Source: Quercus robur (lineage: Eukaryota; Streptophyta; Magnoliopsida; Fagales; Fagaceae). Taken from it: a stretch of DNA of 64,000 bases. The translations under genes and the position numbers were made by a program. The notes beneath the pieces were generated by a model. The model did no database searches and was not told where the DNA came from. It was given only the letters and a program-made list of their open reading frames with translations. Of this stretch, positions 22,271 through 34,155 are shown in pieces (the stretch's first letter is position 1; the number at the start of each line of letters is the position of its first letter). The DNA lies in assembly GCF_932294415.1 (NCBI RefSeq), contig NC_065537.1:2542001-2606000 (forward strand), in the 5' to 3' direction.

Positions 22271-24684
22271 TGTCATGCCCCAAACCCCAAAGGGTACAAA
22301 GCATGAGAAAGACATCTCAAAGTACCTGTAGATTTTCCTCCCAATATCAAGAATTATCATGATAATTCCATTGAATATACTCTCAAAACAAGTCAGAGCT
22401 CTAAGCAATAATTACAAGGACCACTGGCCATAAAAGAATAGAGGTCTGAATAAATAATTATATAACATCAATTTGTCCCATCAGTGGGAATAAACTCACA
22501 ACCACTATAATATACAAAAAAATGTGTCAAGCCTATTCTAAGATGTACATCATTTAATATCTCTATTACAAAAATTCAGCCTCCATCAGTAGTTAGTCTA
22601 ACTACTGTTAGCCACCAAAAAGCTGTCTCAAAAGATTGTTGCCTACTCTTAAAAATTTATAAAATAATGGAATGAGACAAAGCCTAGTAAGTAGCATAAT
22701 TAATGGGGGTGGCGGAAATGCAAGTTCCATTTTTAATAATAGTAATATGATATGACAAGAATGATTGAATAATGAAACACAAAGTTTCTCAAAGTAAATA
22801 CTTTGAAACTATATACTAGAATCTGTGAGCACCAACAATATAATTTCCAAAATCATAATATCTAACATAAGGTAAATTATCATAAATATACCACACTACC
22901 ATATAGACTGGTCAGGGGATCCACCAATTCACAACTAGTATGATATTGTCCTCTCAAGTATGCAGACTCTTGGCCCCATGGACAGCAGCCTCACCCATAC
23001 CCTCGAGGTTTTTCTCTCCCCCCATGGGCAACAAAGAGAGCGTGTCAAATAGGACCTCTCTTGCATGTGTTCTCTTGGCCCCAAAGGCAATAGCCTCACC
23101 CACACATAATCAAGGAACCTCTTCCCCTCATGGGCAGCAGGGAAGAATGCATCATCCAAAGTGAAAGGGTATTGACCTGGATTTGATTCCATTGTCACAA
23201 AGACTACGGAGACCAAATCGGGTGATCACCAGGAAATCACACATAGCACGGTGTCAAAACCACATAAAGCTCACAGGTTACATTACTTTGAAACACATAG
23301 TTTATATCCAAATAGTTTTAGAAAAACCTTAAATAATTTAACTTCCCCAAAGTTTGTAAGGTTTTCAACTTCATTCTTAACAAAAGATTTTCTATCAATT
23401 TCCCACATAACAAGACAAGATAAGTATCTTTAAATTTTCTAATATACCATGAATTCCAAGATTTCCTTATCAAAGATTAAATAAAAGATGCTCATTTTTC
23501 TGTATCAAAAATTCATGCATTTCCCCAAATGCAATACCAAATATGATGCATTTTCATATGTAATCATACATATATTAAGGTTATGACACAATAGTTTTTA
23601 GGAAAATATAATTTTCATAGGTAGTTTCCAAAAGTGTGTCTAACCCAAAAACATCATTTATGCAACATGTTTATTTTTCAAAAATCCCATTACAAAGCTA
23701 CTTACCTCGCAACTACAAAAGCCTAATTCTCCAAGCTCCAAGGAGATTAACTAGAACCTAAACAATTCAAGTAAACCTATCACAATAAGCATAGAGCTTG
23801 AAATTGTATCTAGCTACAATTTAGGAATTGCCAAATGAGCACTTAATTAAGCAAGCCTAGTATTTAACCTCATTAATAATAATATATTCCACTTCCATAG
23901 TTTCTCAACAAATTGATTCACAAGGCATAAACTCCAATTTATAAATTTAACCCATTTAATATCATCTCCAACACCATGACTAGCTTCCATAAAATTTACA
24001 CTACATCATTAAGAAACCCATGAAAGCAAAATCAAAATATCCTCCAAGACAAGAAATTTAGGACTTCAACTAACTCCAAATAAATCCAATGACAATGAAA
24101 AAATTAGATTACCAACCATCACATGTTATAACTCAAAACCCCTAAATTTCCCACCATACATAAACCTTAAGTAGTCATCACTAGCACAAACCATATACCC
24201 ACTCATCAAATAATTCCACCAATACAAAACTCATACCTACAAACACATAAATATCACTTTCAATACTCATAAATCACATGGGTATCATTATTAAAGCTTA
24301 GATAAAAATAACATCAAGCAAAAGTGTAAAACCCACCAAAGATTAGAGATTTTTACCTCAAAAAAGGATGTGAAGGTGTTTATAGGTTCTCAAAGAATTT
24401 TCCAGTGATCTCGCCGGAAAATGATGGTAGAAATGGTGGTGATGGTGGTGTGGAAGTACCGGTGAGAGAGGATAAAAGAGTAAAGAGGAGTGTATGAGAG
24501 AAAATGAAAAAATAGAAAAGCAGTGAAGTGAATGAGCTGGCCAAAGAGGGGAGATAAGGTGGAGTGAAATGTGTGATGGGAATGGGTGGGGTAGGTGGGG
24601 TAGTTGGGAGGCACATGTGACCCATAAAATCTGACTTCTCTCCCTTTTTTTTATTTTTTATTTTTCGTTGACTGGGACGTTACA
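22271..24684 (-). repeat. 3' LTR of a Tekay/Del-like Gypsy element
   Basis: The minus-strand start at 24684 (TGTAACGTCCCAG) directly follows a polypurine tract and the end of pol, so this boundary is firm. The other end at 22271 is inferred from the sequence TGTCATGCCC, whose reverse complement ends in ATGACA and would pair with the TGT start. About 2.4 kb is within the usual size for this lineage. The open frames inside (for example 22935-23216) have no recognisable product. Confidence 0.65.
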
Positions 24685-24700
24685 TTCTTCCCCTTTTATA
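24685..24700 (-). promoter_or_regulatory. Polypurine tract of the Tekay-like element
   Basis: On the minus strand AAAAGGGGAAGAA directly precedes the LTR start. The preceding bases (TTCGAGGACGAAATTT) are the common sequence between pol and this tract in plant chromoviruses. Confidence 0.75.
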
Positions 24701-24711
24701 AAAATTTCGTC

Positions 24712-26225
24712 CTCGAAATTTTATGTACCTTGATCTTGAAAAAGGCTTGGGTATCTCGACAACATATCATTCTCACGCTCTTAAGATGCCTCTTTCAGTG
24801 AAAGATTCTTCCAAAGCACCTTTACCCATGATATTGTTCGATTGCGTAGCACTTGCTCCTTACGATCCAAAATCTTTACCGGAACTTCTTCATATGATAA
24901 ATCATCTCTAATCTGAAGAGGCTCATAGCTCAAAACATGTGAAGGCTCAAGGATGTATTTCCTTAGCATAGACTCATGGAAAACATTATGAATTCCAACA
25001 GGGCCGGTGGTAGGGCAATTCTATATGCAACTTCGCCCACTCTCTCCAAGACCTCAAAAGACCCTACAAACCTAGGGCTTAACTTACCTTTTTTGCCAAA
25101 TCTCATTACACCTTTCATTGGTGCAACCCATAGGAAAACTTTATCTCCAATTTCAAGTTCTAAAGCCTTCCTTTTAATGTCATAATAACTCTTTTGTCTA
25201 CTTTGGGCTGCTCGTAATCGATCACGAATCATATTTACCTTCTCACAAGTCCTCTGAATAATCTCTAGCCCCAAGATTTTTCATTCTCCAACCTCATCCC
25301 AACAGATTGGGGATCTACACTTTCTCCCATACAAAGCCTCATAAGGTGCTGCTTTAATACTTGAATGGTAACTATTACTATAAGCAAACTCCACCAAAGT
25401 TAAGTGACTAGCCCAACTCCCTTTAAAATCCAAAACACATGCTCTCAACACATCTTCTAGAGTTTGAATAGTCATTTCAAACTATCCATCTGTCTGAGGG
25501 TGGAAAGCTGTGCTAATATTCAATCTAGTACCCAAGGCCTTTTGCACACCACCCCAAAAATGAGAAGTAAACCTTGGATCTCTATCTAAAACAATAGAAG
25601 TAGATACTCCATGAAGCCTCACAATCTCATCACCATAGAGCTAAGCTAACTGATCAAGGGAGTAGTTCATTTGAATAGGGAGAAAACGAGCTGATTTTGT
25701 CATTCTATCAACAATCACCCAAATAGCATCATGACCCTTAGGAGACCTTGGCAATCCTGAAACCAAATCCATAGTAATTTTCTCCCACTTCCATTGGGGA
25801 ATAGGAAATGGTTACAACAAACTCGAGGGTCATTGGTGCAACACCTTAACCTGCTGACAAGTCAAACATTGCTCTACAAAGTGGGCAATCTCCCTTTTCA
25901 TATTATTCCACCAAAAGTTTTCACGAAGATCATGGTACATCTTTGTACTACCCGGATGTATTGTATATGGGGAGTAGTGAGCCTCCTCTAGAATCTCCTT
26001 TTTAATCAATGGATCATTTGGCACACGAAGTCTACTCCCAAATCTCAAAACTCCATCCTTAGAGATAGAAAATTCAGATTTCTTTCCACTACGCACCTTA
26101 TCCATAATTTTCTTTAAATGTGGGTCATCGGCCTGTGACAGTTTTATTCTTTCCACCAAAGTTGGTTGAACACTCAAACTAGCCAGGTAGGCCTCAAAAT
26201 GGCCAATAACAACCTCAATCTCCAT
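24712..26225 (-). pseudogene. Gypsy integrase with chromo-like C-terminus, broken
   Basis: Fragments in several frames together cover an integrase. At 25830-26225 are the HHCC zinc-binding region (H...H...EQCLTCQQVK) and its lead-in. At 25281-25830 is the catalytic core, with [12 protein letters not shown] and FHPQTDG, and the stretch after the catalytic Glu ending in [15 protein letters not shown]. At 24963-25274 is the C-terminal domain with KSYYDIKRK and LSPRFVGSFEVLERVG. At 24712-24969 the remaining frame (LRKYILEPSHV...ILDRKEQVLRNRTI) matches the chromo-type tail of Tekay/Del elements. Stops and frame changes separate the pieces, so it is dead. Confidence 0.85.
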
Positions 26226-26252
26226 CCTTTCACGATCTCGAATAATTTCCTT

Positions 26253-26645
26253 TCAAGTGGTTAGCAAAACAGCAGAAAAACTTGAAGGCTTTCTACTAAG
26301 AGCATCAGCTACAACATTAACCTTACCAGGATGATAGTTAATAGAGCAATCATAATCCCTAACCAATTCAAACCATCTCCGTTGCCTTATATTTAACTCC
26401 TTTTGGGTAAAGAAATACTTTAAACTTTTATGATCAGTGAAAATCTCGCATATTTCCCCATACAAGTAATGTCTCCAAATTTTCAAAGCAAAAACAACTG
26501 CAGCCAACTCCAAGTCATGAGTGGGGTAATTTTTCTCATAATTTTTTTAACTGACGAGAGGCATAAGCCACAATCTTCTAATTTTGCATCAACAAACAAC
26601 CCAGTCCCTTATGAGAAGCATTACTATAAATGACAAAACCCCCTG
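26253..26645 (-). pseudogene. Gypsy RNase H fragment
   Basis: The frame at 26253-26513 contains [19 protein letters not shown] and [17 protein letters not shown], then [18 protein letters not shown] and ADALSRK, the conserved second half of RNase H in plant Gypsy elements. Upstream, 26515-26640 shows the first half in decayed form with stops. Confidence 0.85.
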
Positions 26646-26859
26646 TACCTGAAGGGATAATTAACACTAGAGTTGTGACCACTCTCCTCTTTAGCTCTTC
26701 GAAGCTTTTCTCACATTCTTAGTTCCACTCGAATTTAACATTCTTCCGAGTTAATTGTGTCAAAGGAGCTGTAATACGGGAAAATCCCTCAACAAATCTT
26801 CTATAGTAACCAGCAAGGCCTAAGAAACTTCTAACTTCACTTGCATTTGTGGGCCTATC

Positions 26860-27374
26860 CTAATTAACCACCGCTTCTATCTTATTAGGATCTACTGTAA
26901 TTCCATCCTTAGATATCACATGACCTAAGAACACTACTTGATTCAACCAAAATTCACAATTCTTCAGCTTAGCATACATCTTCCTTTCTCTTAGAATCTG
27001 TAAAACAATCCTCAAGTGTTCTTTATGCTCTTCTTGACTCTTAGAATAAATCAAAATATCATCAATGAACACAATGACAAATCGATCCAAGTACTCATGA
27101 AATACCCTATTCATCAAATCCATAAAACAGCAAGGGCATTAGTTAATCCAAACGACATCACCAAAAATTCATAATGACCATATCTAGTCCGAAAGGCCGT
27201 CTTTGGAATAACCTCACCCTTAATCTTCAACCGATGGTAACCAAAACGAAGATCAATCTTAGAAAAGACTTGTGCTCCTTGCAATTGATCAAATAGGTCA
27301 TCGATACGAGGCAAAGGAGATTTATTCTTAATGGTGACTCTATTAAGCTCACGGTAATCAATACATAACTTCAT
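26860..27374 (-). pseudogene. Gypsy reverse transcriptase, broken
   Basis: Two overlapping frames make up the domain. The first (27114-27374) has [20 protein letters not shown] and [20 protein letters not shown]. The second (26860-27123) has the catalytic FIDDILIYS and the [11 protein letters not shown] motif. A frameshift at about 27115-27123 separates them. FGYHRLKI replaces the usual SGYHQI-type motif. Confidence 0.87.
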
Positions 27375-27959
27375 AGAACAATCCTTTTTCTTGACAAATA
27401 AAATTGGAGCTCCCCAGGTAAGGCACTAGGGCGAATAAACCCCTTGTCCAGCAATTCTACCAATTGCTCCTTAAGTTCTTTCAACTTTATGCGTGCCATT
27501 CTATATGGTGCCTTAGAAATAGGTGCAATACTTGGAAGGAGATCAATAGAGAACTCGATCTCATGATCTGGGGGAAAACTAGGTAGGTCATTAGGAAAAA
27601 CATCCGAAATTTCCCTCACAATGGGAATGTCTCCTATCTCCAATTCTCTACTTTGTAAATCCACTACACTAGCAAGGAATCCTTGGCATCCCTTTCTAAG
27701 CAAGCGGTTTGCTTGTATGCATGATATCACATGAGGTATAAAAGGCAAACATGAAGCCTTAAATAAAAATTTTGATTCACCTGGAGGCCTAAACACCACC
27801 TCTTTCTCAAAGCAATGCACACTAGCACAATAAGAAGCCAACCAATCCATGCCCAAAATGACATCAAAATCATGCATATCTAACAACACCAAATCAGCGA
27901 ATAACTCTCTATCCTCAATACAAATAATACAAGACTTAAGCACAAGATTAGTCATTAAA
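27371..27959 (-). pseudogene. Gypsy aspartic protease and pol linker, truncated at its N-terminus
   Basis: The frame begins inside the protease (DMHDFDVILGMDWLA, after the active-site Asp, which is missing). It continues through the linker with DVFPNDLPSFPPDHEIEFSIDLLP to the start of reverse transcriptase ([11 protein letters not shown]). The element ends abruptly at 27959, next to the minisatellite. Gag, 5' LTR and primer-binding site are absent. Confidence 0.82.
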
Positions 27960-27989
27960 GTAATTTTTTAGTTTCCATGACATGTTGAT

Positions 27990-28625
27990 CATATTTAGGT
28001 TTTAGGGGTATTTTGGAAATTTTTAGGTTTTGGGGTATTTTGGTCATTTTTTTAGGTGTAGGGGTATTTTGGTAATTTTTAGGTTTCAGGGGTATTTCAG
28101 TCATTTTTTAGGTTTCGTGGATATTTCGATTATTTTTTAGGTTTAGGGGTATTTTGGTAAATTTTTAGGTTTTAGGGATATTTTGGACATTTTTTAACTT
28201 TTAGAGGTATTTTGGTCATTTTAAGGTTTCGATGATATTTTGGTTATTTTTTAGGTTTAGGAAGGTATTTTCATAATTTTTTAGTTTCTGAGATAGTTTG
28301 GTCATTTTTAGGTTTTAGGGTTGTTTTGGTAATTTTATGTTTTGGAGTATTTCGGTCATTTTTTTTAAGTTTAGGGGGGGATTTTGGTAATTTAAAGGTT
28401 TTGGAGATATTTCAATAATTTTTTAGGTTTGGGGGTATTTTGGTAATTTTCTAGGTTTCAGGGATATTTTGTTTCTCTTTTAAGTTTTAGGGGTATTTTG
28501 GTAATTTTCAAGGTTTCAGGGGTATTTCGGTCATTTTGTAGGTTTAAGGTGCATTTCGGCAATTTTAGAGGACTTTAGGAGTACTTTGGTCATTTTCAAA
28601 TTTTAGGGGCAATTTTATAATTTTG
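27990..28625. repeat. Minisatellite, GGTTTAGGGGTATTTTGGT-type units
   Basis: About 18-20 imperfect units of roughly 30-35 bases, each close to AGGTTTAGGGGTATTTTGGT followed by a T-rich spacer with CATTTTT or AATTTTT. The units contain TTTAGGGG, which resembles the plant telomere word TTTAGGG. The array begins directly at the broken end of the Gypsy element. Confidence 0.88.
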
Positions 28626-29049
28626 ATTATTGGGTAATTGGCTGGATTGGGGTTTACCCATAATAATTTGGTTGAGTTAGGTTTGGGTTAGATTTAATTA
28701 GTTAAATGGGTATTAATGGGAAAATGGGTAATATTGAAACCCTACCAGAAAAATTTGGATAATATCCAAACCCTATCCAATTACCTTCTACCTCTAATGC
28801 ACGTATACTCCATTTTTTGTCCACATACCCATATCTAATATGTATCATACCGAAGACCTCTAAGATACTTGGCCGATCAATTTTTTATTTATTTTTTATT
28901 TTTAAAGTGCCAATACATCTAGGATGCATCTCTAATATGACTTAGATACCACTGTAACCCAATCTCGATAGTGAGAGATAGCCCAAACTTGAAAGAATTT
29001 TTATTTATATGCTTTATAGATTGGTTTCAATATTGAATACTTATTTAAT
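28626..29049. other. Unassigned AT-rich spacer
   Basis: No gene recognised. The phrase GGGTTTGGATATTGTCC-like and ATCCAAACCC segments near 28680-28780 suggest a decayed repeat. Confidence 0.4.
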
Positions 29050-29058
29050 TATATTTTA

Positions 29059-29456
29059 GGATACATTGCAAATTACACCTCTAAAATTTGGGAGTGATTG
29101 GATTTTTTATATCCTCAAGTTTCAGAATTTGGATTTTATCTCTTGTAATTTGGTGATATTTGGATTTTACACCCTGAGGTTTCAGAATTTGGACTTTATC
29201 CCTTATATGTTAGAAGTGTTTGGATTTTACTTCCTAAAGTTTTGAGGTGTTTGGATTTTACACCCTAAAGTTTCAAAATTTGGGGGTGTAAAATGTAAAA
29301 ACCCCCAAACTTTAAGGGGTAAAATTCAAGTTCTGAAACGTCAGGGTATAAAATCTAAACACCCCAAATTTTAAGGGGTAAAATCCAAATTCTTAAATTT
29401 CAATGTGTAAAATCCAATCACCTCCAAACTTTAGGAGTGTAATTTGCAATTTATCC
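29059..29456. mobile_element. Foldback MITE, Mutator-like, 9-bp target duplication
   Basis: The ends are long inverted repeats: GGATACATTGCAAATTACAC on the left, and its imperfect complement ending GCAATTTATCC on the right. The interior is also largely palindromic, with repeated GGATTTTACACCCT-type phrases. A perfect 9-bp duplication TATATTTTA lies on each side (29050-29058 and 29457-29465), the size expected for Mutator-superfamily insertion. It has no coding capacity. Confidence 0.9.
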
Positions 29457-29465
29457 TATATTTTA

Positions 29466-30033
29466 TATACTCTTTTGGATCTTGGTTTATATTCTACACA
29501 ACATTTAATGTTCATAGATTCACTTTATATCCATTATTTTTTTAAAAATTGATATGTGCTTAACAATATATTAAAAATAAATGCTTAGCAATATATAAAA
29601 TATATATTTAATAAGTAATTAATACACGTATCCTTGATGTATCGTATCTTAAGATTTTCAAGAAACGTTGTATCTCCGTATCTGTATCCATACCGATATC
29701 CATATCCGTACCCATGCAATTTAGCCCTCTACCCATTAAGAATTGGATATTATACAAAATATTTGAATCAGGTAGAGTTGGATATCCGTTACTCAATATG
29801 AATGGCCATCCCTACTTACTGAAATTTTTGAAAAAAGAAAAAAAAAAGTGCGGTACTAAATTTTTTTGATTTCTTTTTGCGCAGTGCCAAAATTTTGGCG
29901 CGCACTAAATATTTTTTAGTACCCAACATTTTTTCCATTTTTTAAATTTGTGTAAAACAAAACCCTATTACTTTCCCTCTTTCTCCTCTCCTCTCAGCCT
30001 CCCACAAAGACTTGTATGCTCTCTCTCTCTCTC
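29466..30033. other. Spacer with GC-rich inverted words
   Basis: No gene recognised. 29850-29930 has GCGCAGTGCC, TTGGCGCGCACTAAA and TTAGTACC-like words that resemble subterminal repeats of a DNA transposon, but I could not find a matching CACTA-type end. 29940-30030 is pyrimidine-rich. Confidence 0.4.
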
Positions 30034-30806
30034 ATGAAAATTGATCAAGGGGATCTTGTGGTACGGGGATGTCACGATAGAGAGGTTGAGGTTGGGAATG
30101 AGATTATGAAGAAAAGGTCGGGTCTGGGTTCCAATTCCAAGATCAGTCCCCTAACCTTGAAGCGGATAAATAGGCATGGGAATGAGAACAGAACAAATCA
30201 ACAATAAATTGTCTGTGGTGGTTAATGAAAATTTTGTTTTGGTGTTTTTTAATTGGTTAAGGGCATGTTTAGATGTCATGTTATGAAATTAAGAGGATCA
30301 ATTGTGTTTTATGTAGAAATATATATAAATATATATGTGTGTGTGTTGTTGAAATGAAAATGGGAGCTATGTAACAGATAGGTGGTAAAGTTTTGAAACA
30401 GTTCAGTTGAAAATTTATTTTGGAAGTGTTATAGATTTTAATCTGGTCTATGTTCCTTTTACTTCAAACACACTGCCAAAAAATGAAGTTAAAAATTTCA
30501 TATTGTTTGACGTAATTCTATTGGGATTTTGGAAAGAGCAAAATTGTGATGCTCTCCTCTCTCTGGGTGTAGTAGCTAAGTATTGATTAAAACTTTAAAG
30601 ATTTTTTTTTTTTTTTTGGCTTTGATTGTTTATGTAGGGTTTAGAGGCTGACCAAAATGATAGAGAAAGTTGCAACTGGGATCCTCTCTGGGGTTGTCAA
30701 AGTCTCTGGATTTTTAACAGGCTCAGTGGCAAATTCAAGAGTGGGCAAGAAGTTTTTTGGCCTCCTACCAAGGGAGATTGTGCTTGCTTCCCTAGATGGA
30801 TTTAGT
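30034..30806 (+). pseudogene. Fragment of an ERD7-like senescence/dehydration-associated gene (two exons)
   Basis: Two exon-like pieces match the senescence-domain proteins related to Arabidopsis ERD7. Piece 1 (about 30034-30165) reads LIKGILWYGDVTIERLRLG, then after a frame change GNEIMKKRSGLGSNSKISP..LKRINR. Piece 2 (about 30639-30805) starts after a TTTATGTAG acceptor and reads V-stop-RLTKMIEKVATG..SGVVKVSGFLTG..VGKKFFGLLPREIVLASLDGF, then GTATGT as donor. The stop is TAG where Lys is expected. A frameshift, a stop and missing flanking exons show it is non-functional. It retains intron sequence, so it was copied from genomic DNA, not from mRNA. It lies in what appears to be a CACTA element. 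Confidence 0.78.
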
Positions 30807-32232
30807 ATGTTGATCATCTCAAGCCCTTGCGTTATATATTATAATATATTAGCATATATTTCTTTTCTGAATGGCTATGTTTACTCTATCAAACAACTTC
30901 CAATCCAAAAGTTCATAAATAGATGCATTATAAAATCTATGAAGTTAATGTGGGTTTTGCTTCACCTTGCTTCCTATTTGATTACCACAAAATAGCAGTG
31001 GCACACATGATTTGTGTGGAAAGGGAATTTATTTTGTAACTGAAGGAAAGTGGAAATAGGGCTGTTCAAGGTAGATTTGAGAAAAAAGGAGGATGACAGG
31101 TCATTTTATTTCAATTCTAGAGGATTTAAATGTGTGTTCTGATTTTGTATCTCCTCTTATGGTTCACGTGAATTGAGCGGATAGTACTGGCTTTTGGCTC
31201 TTCTGTTCATGGCTTGTCATTGCTTTGATAGACTTCATTAAATATTCTTGTTGTACTTTAGTTCCTGGCTGGAACTATGTTCTCACTGTGTTGCCAAAAA
31301 ATATCTGTTTAATTGAATCAATCATCCATGACATAAGGTTGGTGGGATGGCTTTACATTACTTTAAGGTGATGGGTTAATGGTAAATAGGATAGGGGCTG
31401 TTTAAATGGCTTTAGATATTCTCATTTTGTTGCCAAACAATACTCGTTGAATTGAATCCTACATGAATTAAGGTGGGTGGGTTGGCTTTTGATTCCTTAA
31501 AGGTGATGGGTTATTGCTAGAATAGGAAAGGAGTTATTTAGATGTTGTATGCACAAGAATGGTTTTGGACAGAAAACTATTAATCACCATCTGAGAAATT
31601 AAGGTTAAGAGCTGGTGTAAAGGTAGAATATGATGTGCACGGGGTTCAATTAACGTTGAGGTTTTTGGTTTTGGATATGTTAAATTAATCTTTCAAAAAT
31701 TAAGAGGTAGTTATGTAATATGATAAAGTTGAAAATAATTGTTAATGGACAACAATATAATAATATTGTAGTCAGAGATTTTTTTTTTTTTTTTTTTTAA
31801 TTTTTATAGGGATGAGGTTATGAGTTAGGTGTGGTGAAGAGGGTTGGTTGGGGCTGAGGGTAAAATTGGGTTTGACTATTTGAGTGCCCAAGCTAGAAAG
31901 GTTTAGAGTTTCTCTCTCATTTTGCTTCACAATGTTTGAATTCTTTAAGGTATTTTCTTAAGGATATATTTAAATGCATATTAGTTTTCTTTTTCATAAG
32001 GTTCAGAGAAAAGTATTTTTTTTTTTCAACCCAATATGGATGTTTAAGGGGAGATTTTTAAATCTAACTTGGTCATGGACTAGATTTGTGCAGCCTTGGT
32101 CCCAGTAGGATAGCAGGTAGTGTCACATTTAACTAGTCCCTATATCCTTTACTATTCTATTCCACCTTTGGTCTTGATATCCCTTTCCTCTCTCTAGATT
32201 GTCTTTCATTTTGAGTGTTGTATATTCTAAGG
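30807..32232 (+). other. Noncoding interior of the presumed CACTA element
   Basis: No intact gene. A pair of related segments near 31330-31400 and 31470-31540 (each with GGTTGG, GGTGATGGGTTA and TTTAG...) forms a short imperfect tandem duplication. A poly-T run lies near 31785. Confidence 0.45.
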
Positions 32233-32432
32233 CAGGTGGAGAAGATAGATGAGCTCCAAGATACAAACTTAAGGCAGAGGAAGAAGATAGATGAGCTCAT
32301 GGATGCAAAAATAAGGTAGGAGGAGAAATTAGACTTGCAAAATACTCAAATAGCTGGCATCATAAAATTTTTGAGGAGCAAGGGTTTCAATGACATTTGT
32401 GGTAGTGGGAGGAGCTCATCTACTAACTAGAG
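32233..32432 (+). pseudogene. Coiled-coil C-terminal remnant of a transposon protein
   Basis: The frame reads VEKIDELQDTNLRQRKKIDE and continues as a heptad-patterned coil to FLRSKGFND, Ser-rich tail and stop. One in-frame TAG lies near 32316. A long coiled coil at the C-terminus is usual for the second protein of plant CACTA (En/Spm-type) elements, and its plus orientation points to the CACTA right end at 47661. The assignment is inference. Confidence 0.45.
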
Positions 32433-32469
32433 CACACCTTGGTTAGTATTTTATTTTTTTGCCTAATAA

Positions 32470-32735
32470 GCAATGGCTAGGTTTTTTGTTTATGGTAGTG
32501 GCTGGGTTTTTGTGTTAATAGTGGTGGCTGTGTTTTTTGTTAAATGGTGGTGGTGGGTTTTTTTGTTAAATGGTGGTGGCTGTGGTTTTGTTTAATGGTG
32601 GTGGTGGGTTTTTGTTTTTGGTGGTGGCTGGGTTTTGTTTAAATGGTGGTGGCTAGTTTTTTTTTTTTAATAGTGTTGGCTGGATTTTTTATTTGTTGTG
32701 GTGGTTGGGTTTGTGTTTATGATGGTGGCTGGGTT
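32470..32735 (+). repeat. Minisatellite, GGTGGTGGCTGGGTTTTT-type units
   Basis: About eight imperfect units of 30-40 bases, each with GGTGGTGGC(T)GGGTTTTT and a variable T-rich or TAAA tail. It lies just downstream of the coiled-coil remnant. Confidence 0.8.
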
Positions 32736-33339
32736 TTTGTTTTGGATTTCACTTTATTTGTTTTGTTTTAAATTGAGATTTTTCAGCATTCTTTATGATT
32801 TCTCCATGGTTTGTAATGTGGGTTTGGTTTTTATTTGATGAGAATGTTGTGGGTTTTCTTTCTTTGATAGTTTGGCTTCATATGATGTTGTATTATGATT
32901 ATTTTGTCTAGTTTTTTATTGGGTATTCTGTGGACATTTTTTGCATTCTTACTAATAATAATCTTTATTTGTTGTAGTACATCTTATCAGGGATATAGGT
33001 TTTCAGTCTAGTTTGTTATTGATGATATTATCCTTTATACTTATGCAGATATGGGATTGGTGGCAAAAAGATAGCTTTTGTGGGACTACTTGAATTCAAA
33101 AATATTTTCTATAAAGTTTGGAAGCTAAGACATCATTTGTATATTAATGGTTGTAATTACTTTGTGAACATCTTTATTGCATTTTAGATTGCAATGATGT
33201 TTTTTTTTTTTTTTTTGATTTGGTTAGAAATGAATGGATTTTTTTTCTTTTTCTTTTACAGATTTGGTTAGAAATGAATAGGTTAATGTAATGGCAAGTA
33301 AATGTAAAGAATATTAATAAAAAAATAAAATTGGGGAAG

Positions 33340-33442
33340 ATAATTTTCGTCGCCATATCTGACTATAGCAGAAATTAAATTGTCACTTGATCTATTGAAA
33401 TTAAAATAAAAAAAAATCGGTGACGCAAAACTTCGTCACCTA
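33340..33442 (+). repeat. Subterminal part of CACTA element, left of the Harbinger insertion
   Basis: It contains TTCGTCGCC, GGTGACGCAAAACTTCGTCACC and a GATCTATTGAAATT segment that recurs right of the Harbinger element at 47402. These GGTGACGAAA-type words match the terminal repeats at 47420-47640. The CACTA element was therefore split by the Harbinger insertion. Confidence 0.7.
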
Positions 33443-34155
33443 GGCTATGTTTGGTTCATGTAAAATATTTTCCGGAAAATAAATATTTTTTAGAAATGCT
33501 ATTTTCGGGAAAGGAAAATGTATTTAGGCTGTTTGGCTACCTTGGAATTCGTTTTACAGAAAATCAATTCTGGTGTTTGGTTCATTCAAACATTTTACGG
33601 AAAATGCTTTCCGTTTTACGGAAAATCAATTCCCATATTTGGTTCGGTCAAACATTTTATGAAAAATGGAATTCGATTTTTACGGAAAATCAATTCCCAT
33701 GTTTGGTTTGTAGATCATTTTACGGAAAATATGAAATGCCTTACAAATTCAAGCACTTGTATTACCTAGACAAACCTGTAACAGTACAAAACTAATCATC
33801 CACTTCAACATCAAAAATAATCATCCAAATTCAAGCACCTGCATTGTCTAGACATATCTGTAACAGTACAAAAATAATCATCCACTTCAACATCAAAAAT
33901 AATCATTTGAATATACCCATAATATTTATATAAAAACAGTCACATCAATCGTTCACCATTGGCATTACACCTCTATGGTGTACAAAAATGATACCTACTC
34001 GTGGTATCTGAACAGTACAAATACATAATTTGGGCAATTATATCATCCCAATAATACAAAAGACTACATATATAATACAATGGTAGGTCAATACCAGTAC
34101 TACAACAAAAGTTAATTCCTAAAGCTACCATCACAGTCAACATGAAACAGACAAG

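Noticed and set aside
22935-23216. GC-rich open frames on both strands
   Set aside because: They lie in the middle of the Tekay-like LTR and have no recognisable product.
27990-28625. Interstitial telomere tract
   Set aside because: TTTAGGGG occurs once per longer unit, not as contiguous TTTAGGG repeats.
34098-34114. TACTACAACAAAAG resembling a CACTA end
   Set aside because: It lies inside the Harbinger element, lacks subterminal repeats and has no partner end.
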